A DNA stretch of 64,000 nucleotides, taken from assembly GCF_030812775.1 (NCBI RefSeq), contig NZ_JAUSTI010000002.1, positions 62,001-126,000 of the forward strand. Direction: 5' to 3'. The stretch is from Paenibacillus tundrae. GTDB lineage: Bacteria > Bacillota > Bacilli > Paenibacillales > Paenibacillaceae. A program made the translations under genes and the position numbers. Positions 56,532 through 64,000 of this stretch are shown here, piece by piece. The notes under the pieces are model-generated. The model searched no databases, was not told the DNA's origin, and was given only the letters and a program-made list of their open reading frames with translations. How positions within the stretch are numbered: the stretch's first letter is position 1; every line of letters starts with the position of its first letter.

Positions 56532-57269
56532 TTATTGAGCAGTGTATCCGCCATCGACGATCAGGCTGTTTCCTGTCATATAGGAAGAATCATTACTTGC
56601 CAAGAACAGAACGGCTTTCGCCATTTCTTCTGATTGGCCAAGACGTTTCATTGGTGTTGCTGCAGAAAGAGCTTGCTTGCTCTCTTCAGGAATAATCGGT
56701 GTATCAATAAATCCTGGGCATAGTGCGTTTACGCGAATGTTTTTCTCTGCATATTCCAGTGCAAGTGAACGCGTGAGATTCACGACGCCACCTTTGGCAG
56801 CATTGTAAGCTGCAGAACCAGGTGAACCTACCCATCCGTACATGGATGCCGTGTTTACGATCGTGCCTCCACCAATTTTCAGCATTTCGCGAATCGATTC
56901 ACGAGCAACCAAGAATACGCCATCCAGGTCAACGTTGACGGTATTACGCCATTCTGCATAGTCCAATTCATGTGACGGATGCACACGTCCAATCCCTGCA
57001 TTGTTGAAGACGATGTCCACTCGGCCATAAGCCTCAACAGTTTTTTTGAAGATTTCAGCAACTTCTTGTTCACTTGTGATGTTGGCTTTAATGAAAAGCG
57101 CATCTGCTTTAAGCGCTTTCAGCTCCTGCTCGAACGCCTTTCCTTTTTCTTCATTCAAGTCTACCAAGACCACTTTGGCTCCCTCAGAAACGAATAGACG
57201 TGCTGTCGCTGCGCCAATTCCGGATGCTCCGCCTGTAATGACCGCTACTTTATCTTGAAGTTTGCCCAT
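56532..57269 (-). CDS. Short-chain dehydrogenase/reductase (FabG-like)
   Basis: A 245-residue classical SDR with all canonical residues: TGGASGIGAATA (about 12-23), NNAG, catalytic S-Y-K in NTASMYGWVGSPGSAAYNAAK (quoted in part: SMYGW and YNAAK), PGFIDTP, and the terminal GNSLIVDGGYTAQ. GGAGG precedes the ATG. It is divergent from a TetR gene (57452), the common arrangement of repressor and target. Substrate unknown. Confidence 0.9.
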   Translation of the reverse strand: MGKLQDKVAVITGGASGIGAATARLFVSEGAKVVLVDLNEEKGKAFEQELKALKADALFIKANITSEQEVAEIFKKTVEAYGRVDIVFNNAGIGRVHPSHELDYAEWRNTVNVDLDGVFLVARESIREMLKIGGGTIVNTASMYGWVGSPGSAAYNAAKGGVVNLTRSLALEYAEKNIRVNALCPGFIDTPIIPEESKQALSAATPMKRLGQSEEMAKAVLFLASNDSSYMTGNSLIVDGGYTAQ

Positions 57270-57451
57270 GAATAATTCCTCCAGTATAATATAAATATTT
57301 TGAATAGCAGCTATATAAATAGTGCTATATGATGTTTACAAAACTAATTGTATGCTTAAAATTGTAACAATCCAATCATTAAGATAAGACGAAGTGTCTA
57401 CCTTATAGACATTTCTCCCCACAATGTCGATATTAATAGGAGATTTTTTGA

Positions 57452-58069
57452 ATGAATGATGAACTTATTGTGACTACACAGCATCGTAATCGCACCAAAG
57501 AACACCTCCAATCCGCCCTGATTCAACTCATCAAGAAAAAAGGCTTTCATGCGGTGTCTGTAAAGGATATCGTAGAGCAAGCGGGATACAATCGGAGCAC
57601 ATTTTATTTGCACTATCAGGATAAATATATTCTTGGTGAAGAACTATTAATTATGAAACTTAAAGGGTTGCGAGGAGCGGTAGGAAGACCCTATTGGCAT
57701 GGTCAAAAAGTTCTGACAAGCAAGCTGACAGCTGAATCTTTTCAAATCGTAGAATACATCTACGAACACCGCGATTTCTTTGAACTGATTCAATATGACG
57801 ATACTTTACCCGGTCTACATACAGGTTTTCCACAAACAATACTTAAAATCTATGAGGAGCAGTTTATCTTCGAGACAATCAACAACTCCCCAGTGAATAT
57901 GGAGTATTTCAAGTACTATACCGCATATGGTTTTTTTGGATTATTAAACAATTGGATCTTAAGCGGATATCGTGAATCACGGGAGACATTTATCCAGAAC
58001 GTGATCGAACTTACGCGAACTCATATTCATTCTTTTCAATATGTTGGTGAGATCGATGAGCTCTTTTAG
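57452..58069 (+). CDS. TetR family transcriptional regulator
   Basis: A 205-residue TetR-type repressor. The N-terminal HTH (KKKGFHAVSVKDIVEQAGYN, then RSTFYLHYQDKY) is canonical. The C-terminal half (about 80-200) is a helical ligand domain of the TetR_C_7/DhaS-like kind (YFKYYTAYGFFGLLNNWILSGY). AGGAG is nine bases before the ATG. It faces the SDR gene at 56532, its probable target. The stop is only eight bases from the stop of the DUF2264 gene. Confidence 0.88.
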   Translation: MNDELIVTTQHRNRTKEHLQSALIQLIKKKGFHAVSVKDIVEQAGYNRSTFYLHYQDKYILGEELLIMKLKGLRGAVGRPYWHGQKVLTSKLTAESFQIVEYIYEHRDFFELIQYDDTLPGLHTGFPQTILKIYEEQFIFETINNSPVNMEYFKYYTAYGFFGLLNNWILSGYRESRETFIQNVIELTRTHIHSFQYVGEIDELF

Positions 58070-58076
58070 AGACAAA

Positions 58077-59225
58077 CTAATAATTATCATACATTGCTAC
58101 ATCTAGCTCAACCGTTCCTCCAGACCATGCTTTTAGAGAAGTCCACCCAGTAGCCTCTCCCTGCCAGAAATCAGCTTCTGGCGATAAACCCAAGGCTAGA
58201 AATACAGTTGTACATAGGTATAGACTACCTGTCGAAATATACCCCTCACCGATTGCGGGTTGACTGCCGGCAAACCCGATGCGCAGCCAACCTTTCTCAT
58301 CGAATGTGCCTGGCATCTCAATCTGTCGCTTCATTACGGCTGTAAGTGCACAACGAACCTGCGCTGGCAATAGCTTTTCTGGAAGCTCTTCTCTCAAAGC
58401 CATCAACGATAGGTGTTGAAATGCCCCGAAACGATATGCAAGTGATCTCCCAAGGGGTGGGTAGGTTCCTTCTGGGGAGATCATTCGTTCCATAACCGCC
58501 GCATAACGCTGTGCTCTTTTCAACACATTAACTCGAAGTGCAGCCCAATCTTGAAACTGATCTCCTACTGCATCTAGAATATCAACAAGCATAGGTTGAA
58601 TTACAAAGCTATTGTAATAATCCCAATGAAATGCAGGGCCGTCCCCATAAGCACCATCGCCTTTATACCATTGCTCATGCTGTCTTAATGCATAATCGAC
58701 ACGCATGCGATCCCATTGTTCTACGCCCATTCGAAACAGCGCAGCTTCGATCATCGCACTAAACAGGAGCCAGTTGCTAAATACCGGACGGATGATTCGT
58801 GTAGACATTAACGCTGAAATTAAATTCGTTTTTACTTCTTCATCAAGCAATACATACAGTTCATTTGGGGCACGAAGAACAGCATTCGCAAGAAAAGCTG
58901 CATCGACGACAGGTTGACCGCCTTTGGTAAAATTCATATAGTCCGGTGAAGCTGGATCCGTTGCGGCCTCGATTGCTTGTCTTGCTAGCACGGCCATTCG
59001 TGAGCGAACTTGCCCTTCATGACCCGAACGTGACCCATGTTCCAGCCATGGTGCGATACCAGCTAAAGTCCGCCCTAGCGCTTCCAAGTATGTATAATCA
59101 GAACGATCACCTGTACTTGCTTCGACAGGCATTTCTACAGCCAATTGTCGTCTTGACAAAGAATTCAAAACAGGTTCTGCAATCTGAACTAATGTATCCA
59201 CCCAATATTTTCTGTCGTCACTCAT
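58077..59225 (-). CDS. DUF2264 family protein
   Basis: A 382-residue protein of the DUF2264 family, an alpha/alpha-toroid type related to polysaccharide lyases and unsaturated glucuronyl hydrolases. Characteristic stretches are YLEALGRTLAGIAPWLE, NWLLFSAMIEAALFRMG and GAYGDGPAFHWDYYNSFVIQ. No signal peptide, so it acts in the cytoplasm. AAGGAG precedes the ATG. It is divergent from an AraC gene (59343). Its enzymatic activity is not established for the family; the context suggests plant-polysaccharide catabolism. Confidence 0.85.
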   Translation of the reverse strand: MSDDRKYWVDTLVQIAEPVLNSLSRRQLAVEMPVEASTGDRSDYTYLEALGRTLAGIAPWLEHGSRSGHEGQVRSRMAVLARQAIEAATDPASPDYMNFTKGGQPVVDAAFLANAVLRAPNELYVLLDEEVKTNLISALMSTRIIRPVFSNWLLFSAMIEAALFRMGVEQWDRMRVDYALRQHEQWYKGDGAYGDGPAFHWDYYNSFVIQPMLVDILDAVGDQFQDWAALRVNVLKRAQRYAAVMERMISPEGTYPPLGRSLAYRFGAFQHLSLMALREELPEKLLPAQVRCALTAVMKRQIEMPGTFDEKGWLRIGFAGSQPAIGEGYISTGSLYLCTTVFLALGLSPEADFWQGEATGWTSLKAWSGGTVELDVAMYDNY

Positions 59226-59342
59226 ATCGGTCCACTCCTTCGCCAGTTCCTTTATTGAAGATCAAGTATAGAACGTTGTATCCCCTTCTTCAATCAACTA
59301 TAATGATCAAAAACTGACCTATCGTGCTGGGAGTGTACATCG

Positions 59343-60131
59343 ATGTTGAAGTTAATCTCATGCGGATTTCATACCATTCACCATGAAGGGATAATCAGGA
59401 ATCGCCCGAATGGATCAGGCCATTACACGTTTGTATTCTTCAATAGCCGTGCAGAAGTGAAGCTACATGAGCAAACGGTGATTGTAGACAAAAATACATT
59501 TATTCTTTTTCGCCCCAAGACGCCTCATGCGTATCGTGAATTGGAGAACCCTTTTATCAATGACTGGTTTCATTGTTATGGCACGGGTATGACTGATTTT
59601 CTTATGGAATTGGATTTCCCGCTAGATACTGCAATTGAAGCATCCGATCCGCTGCTCATATCCAGAAGTATTATGGAGCTACAAAAGTTCAACCGGCTCG
59701 ATGGTTCACTATGTGAGCGTATCATCGATTGTGATCTTCGGTCTTTCTTCATGAAGTTGAGTGATCTGCGCGAGCGAACGGCGCCTCATCAACTGAATCG
59801 ATATTATGTCCCCTTTAATGAATTACGTAACGAACTGTACCGCACGCCTCACCAAAATATCTCTGTGGCAGAACTTGCTTCCAGACTAAATGTAAGCAAA
59901 TCCTATTTTCAACATATTTATAAGCAGTTATTTGGCTGTCCAGTGATGACGGATATGATTAATGGAAGGCTTGAACACGCCAAGTATTTATTGGATCACA
60001 GTGAGATGTCAGTGACCGAAATAGCCAGCTCATGTGGTTATGAAAATGATACTCACTTCATGCGTCAGTTCAAGAAATTTGTGGGTACCTCACCAAGGCA
60101 ATATCGATATAGACGTGAATCTAGCTATTAA
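59343..60131 (+). CDS. AraC family transcriptional regulator
   Basis: A 262-residue regulator: cupin domain (about 15-140; SGHYTFVFFNSRAEVKLHEQ and FILFRPKTPHAYRE), then an HTH pair (ISVAELASRLNVSKSYFQHI and VTEIASSCGYENDTHFMRQF; signature TSPRQYRY). GGGAGTG lies upstream of the ATG. It is divergent from the DUF2264 gene, its likely target. Confidence 0.88.
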   Translation: MLKLISCGFHTIHHEGIIRNRPNGSGHYTFVFFNSRAEVKLHEQTVIVDKNTFILFRPKTPHAYRELENPFINDWFHCYGTGMTDFLMELDFPLDTAIEASDPLLISRSIMELQKFNRLDGSLCERIIDCDLRSFFMKLSDLRERTAPHQLNRYYVPFNELRNELYRTPHQNISVAELASRLNVSKSYFQHIYKQLFGCPVMTDMINGRLEHAKYLLDHSEMSVTEIASSCGYENDTHFMRQFKKFVGTSPRQYRYRRESSY

Positions 60132-60148
60132 TTAAAACCTAGGCCCAA

Positions 60149-60179
60149 AAGGCTAGCCTGTTATTACGGCTAACCTTAT
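60149..60179. terminator. Terminator between converging AraC and aldo/keto reductase genes
   Basis: AAGGcTAGCC / GGCTAaCCTT hairpin with one mismatched pair and a 9-nt loop. Confidence 0.6.
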
Positions 60180-60187
60180 CCCAGTTA

Positions 60188-61159
60188 TTATCTCATTGGT
60201 GCAAAATGGCTGATGGAAGAAAGAATTTTTTCCGTTTCCGAAATAATCTCAGGCGTGAGCTCTAGATCAACTGCTTTGAGATTCTCTTCAATCTGTGCTG
60301 GCCTGCTAGAGCCAATAATGGCTGAACTTACTACTGGCTGACGCAATATCCAAGCCAATGCGAATTGGGACAATGTTGCCCCGAGTTCATTAGCAAGTTC
60401 CGACAACTGTACGGTACATTGGAGCACATCCTCACGCAAATAACTGTTGATAACACCGTTCGTTTGATCATTCGCAGCCCGTGTACCTTCAGGGATCTGC
60501 TGTCCCGGTTTATATTTACCTGTGAGCACACCCTGTGCCAGTGGGGAGAATACGATGAGCCCTAGCCCTTCCTGTTCGCATTGTCCAATCACACCTTCTC
60601 TCTCAATATAGCGCTCAAACATATTGTAGATCGGCTGATTGGAAATTAGCGGACGCAAATTCAGACGTTTACTAATTCCTGATGCTTCCGCAATCTGTGC
60701 CGCCGTCCATTCACTGACACCTGCATACAAAATTTTGCCTTGAGCTTGCAGATCATCCAATGCTCTAAGTGTTTCGTCAACAGGGGTTTCGGAGTCAAAG
60801 CGATGGCATTGATATAAGTCAATATAATCTGTACCTAGTCGCTTTAAACTCGCCTCACACTGCTCGACGATGTGTTTACGAGATAACCCCCGGTCGTTTG
60901 GTCCCGATCCTTGCGGGAAAAACAGCTTCGTAGCAAGTACATAGCTACTGCGTGAATAATCCTTCAACGTGCTTCCCATGACCTCTTCCGCACCGGGATA
61001 CGAATTTGATGTATCAAAAAAATTAATGCCCAGCTCATACGCTTTATGCATACATGCGCGCGCCGCTTCCTCTGAAGTTGCCGATCCATAGGTCAGCCAG
61101 CTTCCCAATCCGATCTCGCTAACCTTCAATCCACTTCTACCCAGTCTTCTGTATTTCAA
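60188..61159 (-). CDS. Aldo/keto reductase
   Basis: A 323-residue NADPH-dependent reductase of the potassium-channel-beta/YghZ group. The catalytic tetrad is visible: Asp in NFFDTSNSYPGAEEVMG (with the Tyr), Lys in ATKLFF and His in YQCHRFDSETP. The C-terminal GSSRPAQIEENLKAV binds the cofactor. The TTG at 61159 is eight bases from AAGGAG and gives the usual MKYRRLGRSGLKVS start; the GTG at 61168 overlaps the site. Its promoter holds a MerR operator shared with the divergent MerR gene, so it is probably an aldehyde-stress gene. Confidence 0.92.
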   Translation of the reverse strand: MKYRRLGRSGLKVSEIGLGSWLTYGSATSEEAARACMHKAYELGINFFDTSNSYPGAEEVMGSTLKDYSRSSYVLATKLFFPQGSGPNDRGLSRKHIVEQCEASLKRLGTDYIDLYQCHRFDSETPVDETLRALDDLQAQGKILYAGVSEWTAAQIAEASGISKRLNLRPLISNQPIYNMFERYIEREGVIGQCEQEGLGLIVFSPLAQGVLTGKYKPGQQIPEGTRAANDQTNGVINSYLREDVLQCTVQLSELANELGATLSQFALAWILRQPVVSSAIIGSSRPAQIEENLKAVDLELTPEIISETEKILSSISHFAPMR

Positions 61160-61227
61160 CTGAATCACTCCTTATTCGAATGGTAGGATTAGAGCCTATT
61201 CGTGTAAACGCTCTATTGTACAATCTT

Positions 61228-61258
61228 AGGATAGTGGTTAAACTTAGGTTTAAGTCAA
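61228..61258 (-). promoter_or_regulatory. MerR-type promoter of the aldo/keto reductase gene
   Basis: On the minus strand TTGACT (61253-61258) and TATCCT (61228-61233) are 19 bp apart. The spacer contains the dyad CTTAAAC-CTAA-GTTTAAC (61237-61254), with the same 7-4-7 layout as the operators at 42159 and 42600. Confidence 0.75.
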
Positions 61259-61292
61259 GACATTCAATCTTTTTTTTGAAAGGAAGATTTGC

Positions 61293-61670
61293 TTGGAATT
61301 TTCGATTAAACAAGTTGCGGAACGAACCCAATTGCCTGCTTCCACCTTGCGTTTCTATGATCGGGCAGGTTTGATGCCCTTGTTGAAGAAGACAGAATAT
61401 GGTACTCGTAAATATTCCGAGATGGATATATGTTGGCTCGAACTCGTGCGCTGCTTAAGAGACAGTGGCATGCCGCTTGAGGATATTAAAACGTTTATGC
61501 TGCTATGTCTGGAGGGTTCCAGCACTAGCGAACAACGGAAGGAAATGTTGCAACAACATCGACATAACATTGTGAAGCAAATGGATATGTTGAACTGTAG
61601 TCTGGGTACTATTGATTACAAGCTAGAGCATTATAATGAGATTGGCATCTTCCATATTGATACTAAATAG
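61293..61670 (+). CDS. MerR family transcriptional regulator (AdhR-like)
   Basis: A 125-residue MerR regulator: winged helix (FSIKQVAERTQLPASTLRFY; EYGTRKYSEMDICWLELVRC) and coiled-coil dimer helix. Cysteines at about 47 and 54 lie in the region where AdhR of Bacillus subtilis has its aldehyde-sensing Cys52. The TTG start is preceded by AAAGGAAG. It is divergent from the aldo/keto reductase gene, and the operator sits in that gene's promoter. It probably activates the reductase in response to reactive aldehydes. Confidence 0.88.
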   Translation: MEFSIKQVAERTQLPASTLRFYDRAGLMPLLKKTEYGTRKYSEMDICWLELVRCLRDSGMPLEDIKTFMLLCLEGSSTSEQRKEMLQQHRHNIVKQMDMLNCSLGTIDYKLEHYNEIGIFHIDTK

Positions 61671-61696
61671 TACATACGATGCTTATCCTGAAAATA

Positions 61697-61757
61697 AAAA
61701 AACGCTCGTGGTTAGGTACGAATGGTCTCCGTTACCTTAACGTAATGAGCGTTTGTT
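61697..61757. terminator. Terminator between converging MerR and ROK kinase genes
   Basis: AAACGCTC / GAGCGTTT arms with inner GGTTAGGTA / TACCTTAAC pairing. Confidence 0.65.
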
Positions 61758-61780
61758 TGAAATTTTTTAAGACTTATTCG

Positions 61781-62749
61781 TTATACAGACATCTTATTGT
61801 TCGCATACGCAGCCGCACCGATCATGCCCGCTTGTCTCCCTAATGTAGCTTGTACGATTTTACAAACACTAGAAGAAAGCGCTAGAGCATGTTTATTAAC
61901 CGTATCTCGTACTGTTTCTAGCAAACGATCCCCTGCAGCCGACATGCCACCACCCACAATAACGACTTCTGGATTCAATAAATTAATCACATTTGCAAGA
62001 CCAAACCCAAGAATTTCTCCAGTTTCACGCATCACCTCGACTGCAAGAGCATCTTCAAGGTCATATGCCTCTGATATCATCTGGGCAGTAATGGCTGTCC
62101 TATCGTCTCCCACCCACTGCGTGATGATACTTGATCTGCCTTGCTCAAGCTTCTCTGTAAACGTTCTAACCATGCCTACCGCAGATACATATCTGCCTAA
62201 ACAACCCGAGCTTCCACACCGGCAAGGCCGACCTTCCCTGAACATATTCATATGACCAATTTCACCAGCACTAGACGTGGTACCATAGATTACCTTGCCA
62301 TCATTCACAATACCAGAGCCTAGACCTGTGCCTAATGTAATTAGTACCAGGTTCTGATAACCCATGCCCGCACCGAACTGCCATTCCCCATACATATTTA
62401 CTCGAACATCATTATCAATAAAGACAGGAAATTCGAAATGCTCCTTCATTGCATTCAGCACATGAATGTTCTCCCACCCCGGGAAGTTAGGTGAGAATAT
62501 CGATAGTCCTTCCTCTGGATCTAGTAACCCCGGGATGCCCATCCCCATACACTTAATGGAAGACTGATCGATGCCTTCGAGCAACAGCATTTCTTGCACG
62601 ATTTCTTGAATTCTATTTAATACATGAGCTGGCCCATTAGCCGCTCCCGTGGGGTCACTTCTTTCGTGAACGATGTGAAAATTCATGTTGAAGATTGCCG
62701 ACTTAATATTGGTTCCACCTAGGTCAATGCCGATTACATAGTTACTCAT
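61781..62749 (-). CDS. ROK family sugar kinase, atypical motif
   Basis: A 322-residue ATP-dependent hexokinase-type protein. The phosphate-1 loop is GIDLGGTNIKSA, the catalytic aspartate lies in FIDNDVRVNMYGEW, and the zinc motif is GHMNMFREGRPCRCGSSGCL (His plus three Cys). The residue after GCL is Gly (GCLGRYVS), where ROK sugar kinases usually have Glu that contacts the sugar. It has no N-terminal HTH, so it is a kinase rather than a NagC/XylR repressor. The ATG at 62749 is nine bases from GGAG. It could phosphorylate glucose, fructose or an amino sugar; the change may alter specificity. Confidence 0.88.
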   Translation of the reverse strand: MSNYVIGIDLGGTNIKSAIFNMNFHIVHERSDPTGAANGPAHVLNRIQEIVQEMLLLEGIDQSSIKCMGMGIPGLLDPEEGLSIFSPNFPGWENIHVLNAMKEHFEFPVFIDNDVRVNMYGEWQFGAGMGYQNLVLITLGTGLGSGIVNDGKVIYGTTSSAGEIGHMNMFREGRPCRCGSSGCLGRYVSAVGMVRTFTEKLEQGRSSIITQWVGDDRTAITAQMISEAYDLEDALAVEVMRETGEILGFGLANVINLLNPEVVIVGGGMSAAGDRLLETVRDTVNKHALALSSSVCKIVQATLGRQAGMIGAAAYANNKMSV

Positions 62750-62833
62750 GCTCATAGTCTCCGTTCTCATATGTTTAGAGTATTGTAAAATACTTCATGC
62801 CTAAAATGAATGGATATATGAGACTATTATTAG

Positions 62834-63415
62834 GTCGTTTATCCACACGGGTTCATTTCATATGTAGGCAATCTTTCCTCACCGTGCTTCTATGATCTGG
62901 ATGAACAGCACATTTTGGTTCACTTATTCAAGAGCTTTCAAGAGCAAATGTCCCAATGGGACGAATCAAATCGATTAGAAGAAATTTCACTGTTTCTGGT
63001 AAACTTGCTGCATCACCTCAAGCCGTTATGGACTGAATTTGTAGTTAACTCCAAAGTTTCTCCCACGGAACGCAAAAACCATCAGGTGGAACGAATTCTA
63101 GGTTGGATCGAGAAAAATTATCATGTTCCTTTTCGTTTAGATGAATTGGCTCAATCCTTGCACCTATCTACTTATCACCTTTCACATTTATTCAAAGACG
63201 CTACCGGGATCAGTATCTCTCAATATATTGCTACTCGCAGAATTCATCAGTCTGTTCGATTATTAACTACAACAAACAAACCGATCTCGCTCATTGCGGA
63301 GGAAATCGGTTTGACCAATGTATCGTATTTCTGCAAATTATTTAAAGAACAGATGGATGTCACGCCTCACCAGTACCGCAAACGATGGGTCAATCATCCA
63401 TTTCGTCTAGAATAG
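62834..63415 (+). pseudogene. AraC regulator truncated at the N-terminus
   Basis: An open frame of about 193 codons begins just after a TAG (62831-62833). It encodes the end of the effector domain (HGFISYVGNLSSPCFYDLDE) and an intact C-terminal HTH pair (FRLDELAQSLHLSTYHLSHL and ISLIAEEIGLTNVSYFCKLF; signature VTPHQYRK). About 80-90 residues of the cupin domain are missing. A TTG at 62915 could start a 166-residue DNA-binding fragment, but no ribosome site is evident. It is divergent from the ROK kinase, so it was probably that gene's regulator. Confidence 0.65.
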
Positions 63416-63465
63416 ATTTGGCTTGTTGAATACTAAACAGTTTCAATCGTTGGATTCATTAGAAC

Positions 63466-64000
63466 TCAAGCATCCCGCTTAGCAAATAACAAAATAGCTA
63501 ATGTAATAAAGGTCAATGTCCATAACGTAGAAATTCCTGCGCCTTGTATGGGCGTAAACCCATTGACTACATCAGAGGAAGGAGGTATGTACATATACAA
63601 TCCTGCCGTATCGGGAAAATAATCTCTAATCCGAGGTATCACGTCTCTCGATAATGGACTCAATACGTAATAATAAGTAAGTAGCATTACTAAAGTTGAC
63701 GTCGTTCTTCTTAACATAGCACCTAAGGCTGCACTGAGAAGTGTGGTGAATGTTAGATATCCCGTTGCACCAACTAATGATTCTATAATAGTTTCTAATT
63801 GAACCACTACCGTAGTCTCTCTCAGTATAAACAAAGGATACAACATACTACATGTAACAATAATAAATGCCGCAGGGATTGTTAAGATACCCAATGCTAC
63901 ATGCTTCATGGTTAATTGAAGACCACGCCAAGGTACGGTAGTTAATGTCGTTCTTATCTGTCCACCCGCATACTCCGAACACGTAGCTAAAGTACCGAGA
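63466..64000 (-). CDS. ABC-2-type transporter permease, 5' end outside the window
   Basis: The C-terminal 178 or so residues of a membrane permease, in frame to the window edge. Upstream of an internal methionine, the sequence EYAGGQIRTTLTTVPWRGLQ is the typical cytoplasmic helix of ABC-2 permeases. Four or five membrane spans follow (LGILTIPAAFIIVTCSMLYP, GYLTFTTLLSAALGAMLRRT, LWTLTFITLAILLFAKRDA). The stop is complete and the start lies beyond position 64000. The partner ATPase gene should be further right. Substrate unknown; lantibiotic or multidrug export is common. Confidence 0.82.
   Translation of the reverse strand, partial: LGTLATCSEYAGGQIRTTLTTVPWRGLQLTMKHVALGILTIPAAFIIVTCSMLYPLFILRETTVVVQLETIIESLVGATGYLTFTTLLSAALGAMLRRTTSTLVMLLTYYYVLSPLSRDVIPRIRDYFPDTAGLYMYIPPSSDVVNGFTPIQGAGISTLWTLTFITLAILLFAKRDA

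Noticed and set aside
61204..61217. cre-like TGTAAACGCTCTAT near the aldo/keto reductase promoter
   Set aside because: Only 12 of 14 positions match, and the end bases that matter are wrong; probably chance.
1..64000. CRISPR arrays, tRNA or rRNA genes, intact insertion sequences, prophage
   Set aside because: No regularly spaced repeats, cloverleaf sequences, rRNA segments, transposase or phage structural genes were seen on either strand.

Overview
The window comes from the chromosome of an endospore-forming Firmicute, most likely a Paenibacillus. The sequence reasons are two complete ger germinant-receptor operons, CotF-like coat proteins with a manganese catalase, strong AGGAGG ribosome sites, many AraC-type regulators, CcpA-type cre sites and a large secreted pectinolytic enzyme. 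This placement is an inference; no rRNA, tRNA, CRISPR array, intact insertion sequence or phage module was seen.

Layout. 1-5.6 kb: beta-L-arabinofuranosidase (GH127), an AraC regulator and beta-galactosidase (GH35), all on the minus strand. 5.9-9.9 kb: gerA-gerB-gerC operon. 10.2-13.1 kb: small membrane and secreted proteins, a GNAT acetyltransferase and short proteins. 13.6-18.4 kb: GntR/FCD regulator divergent from an acid-sugar operon (dehydrogenase, DUF1537 kinase, GntP permease) with four phased operators and two cre-like sites. 18.5-23.6 kb: a broken LysR gene, an NmrA-type reductase, copper-amine-oxidase-N stalk proteins and small orphans. 23.8-27.9 kb: an iron module (ferredoxin-NADP reductase, AraC/substrate-binding fusion, siderophore-binding lipoprotein), each gene preceded by a Fur-type box. 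28.2-29.7 kb: coat-type proteins and manganese catalase. 30.0-33.9 kb: second ger operon, in the order gerA-gerC-gerB. 34-41.6 kb: a patchwork of regulators, SUKH-type proteins, an SDR enzyme and several broken genes. 42.2-43.5 kb: MerR regulator and SDR enzyme sharing near-identical operators. 43.6-45.6 kb: an ABC-F ATPase behind a leader peptide and a hairpin that covers its translation start. 45.7-46.2 kb: YjdI/YjdJ-like pair. 46.4-53.9 kb: a 2127-residue secreted rhamnogalacturonan lyase with two acetylesterase domains, divergent from an AraC regulator. 53.9-63.4 kb: thioredoxin, LysR, SDR, TetR, DUF2264, AraC, aldo/keto reductase, MerR, ROK kinase and a truncated AraC gene. An ABC-2-type permease runs off the right edge.

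How the parts work together. The carbohydrate genes (GH127, GH35, PL11/CE12, DUF2264, ROK kinase, acid-sugar operon) suggest breakdown of pectin side chains and use of the sugars and sugar acids under local AraC/GntR control and CcpA repression. The iron module pairs an extracellular receptor with a cytosolic sensor built from the same ligand-binding fold. The most interesting regulatory structure is the ABC-F leader: a good promoter, an 11-codon leader peptide and an 8-bp inverted repeat covering the ATPase start, which fits antibiotic-inducible translational attenuation. At least five genes are truncated or frameshifted.
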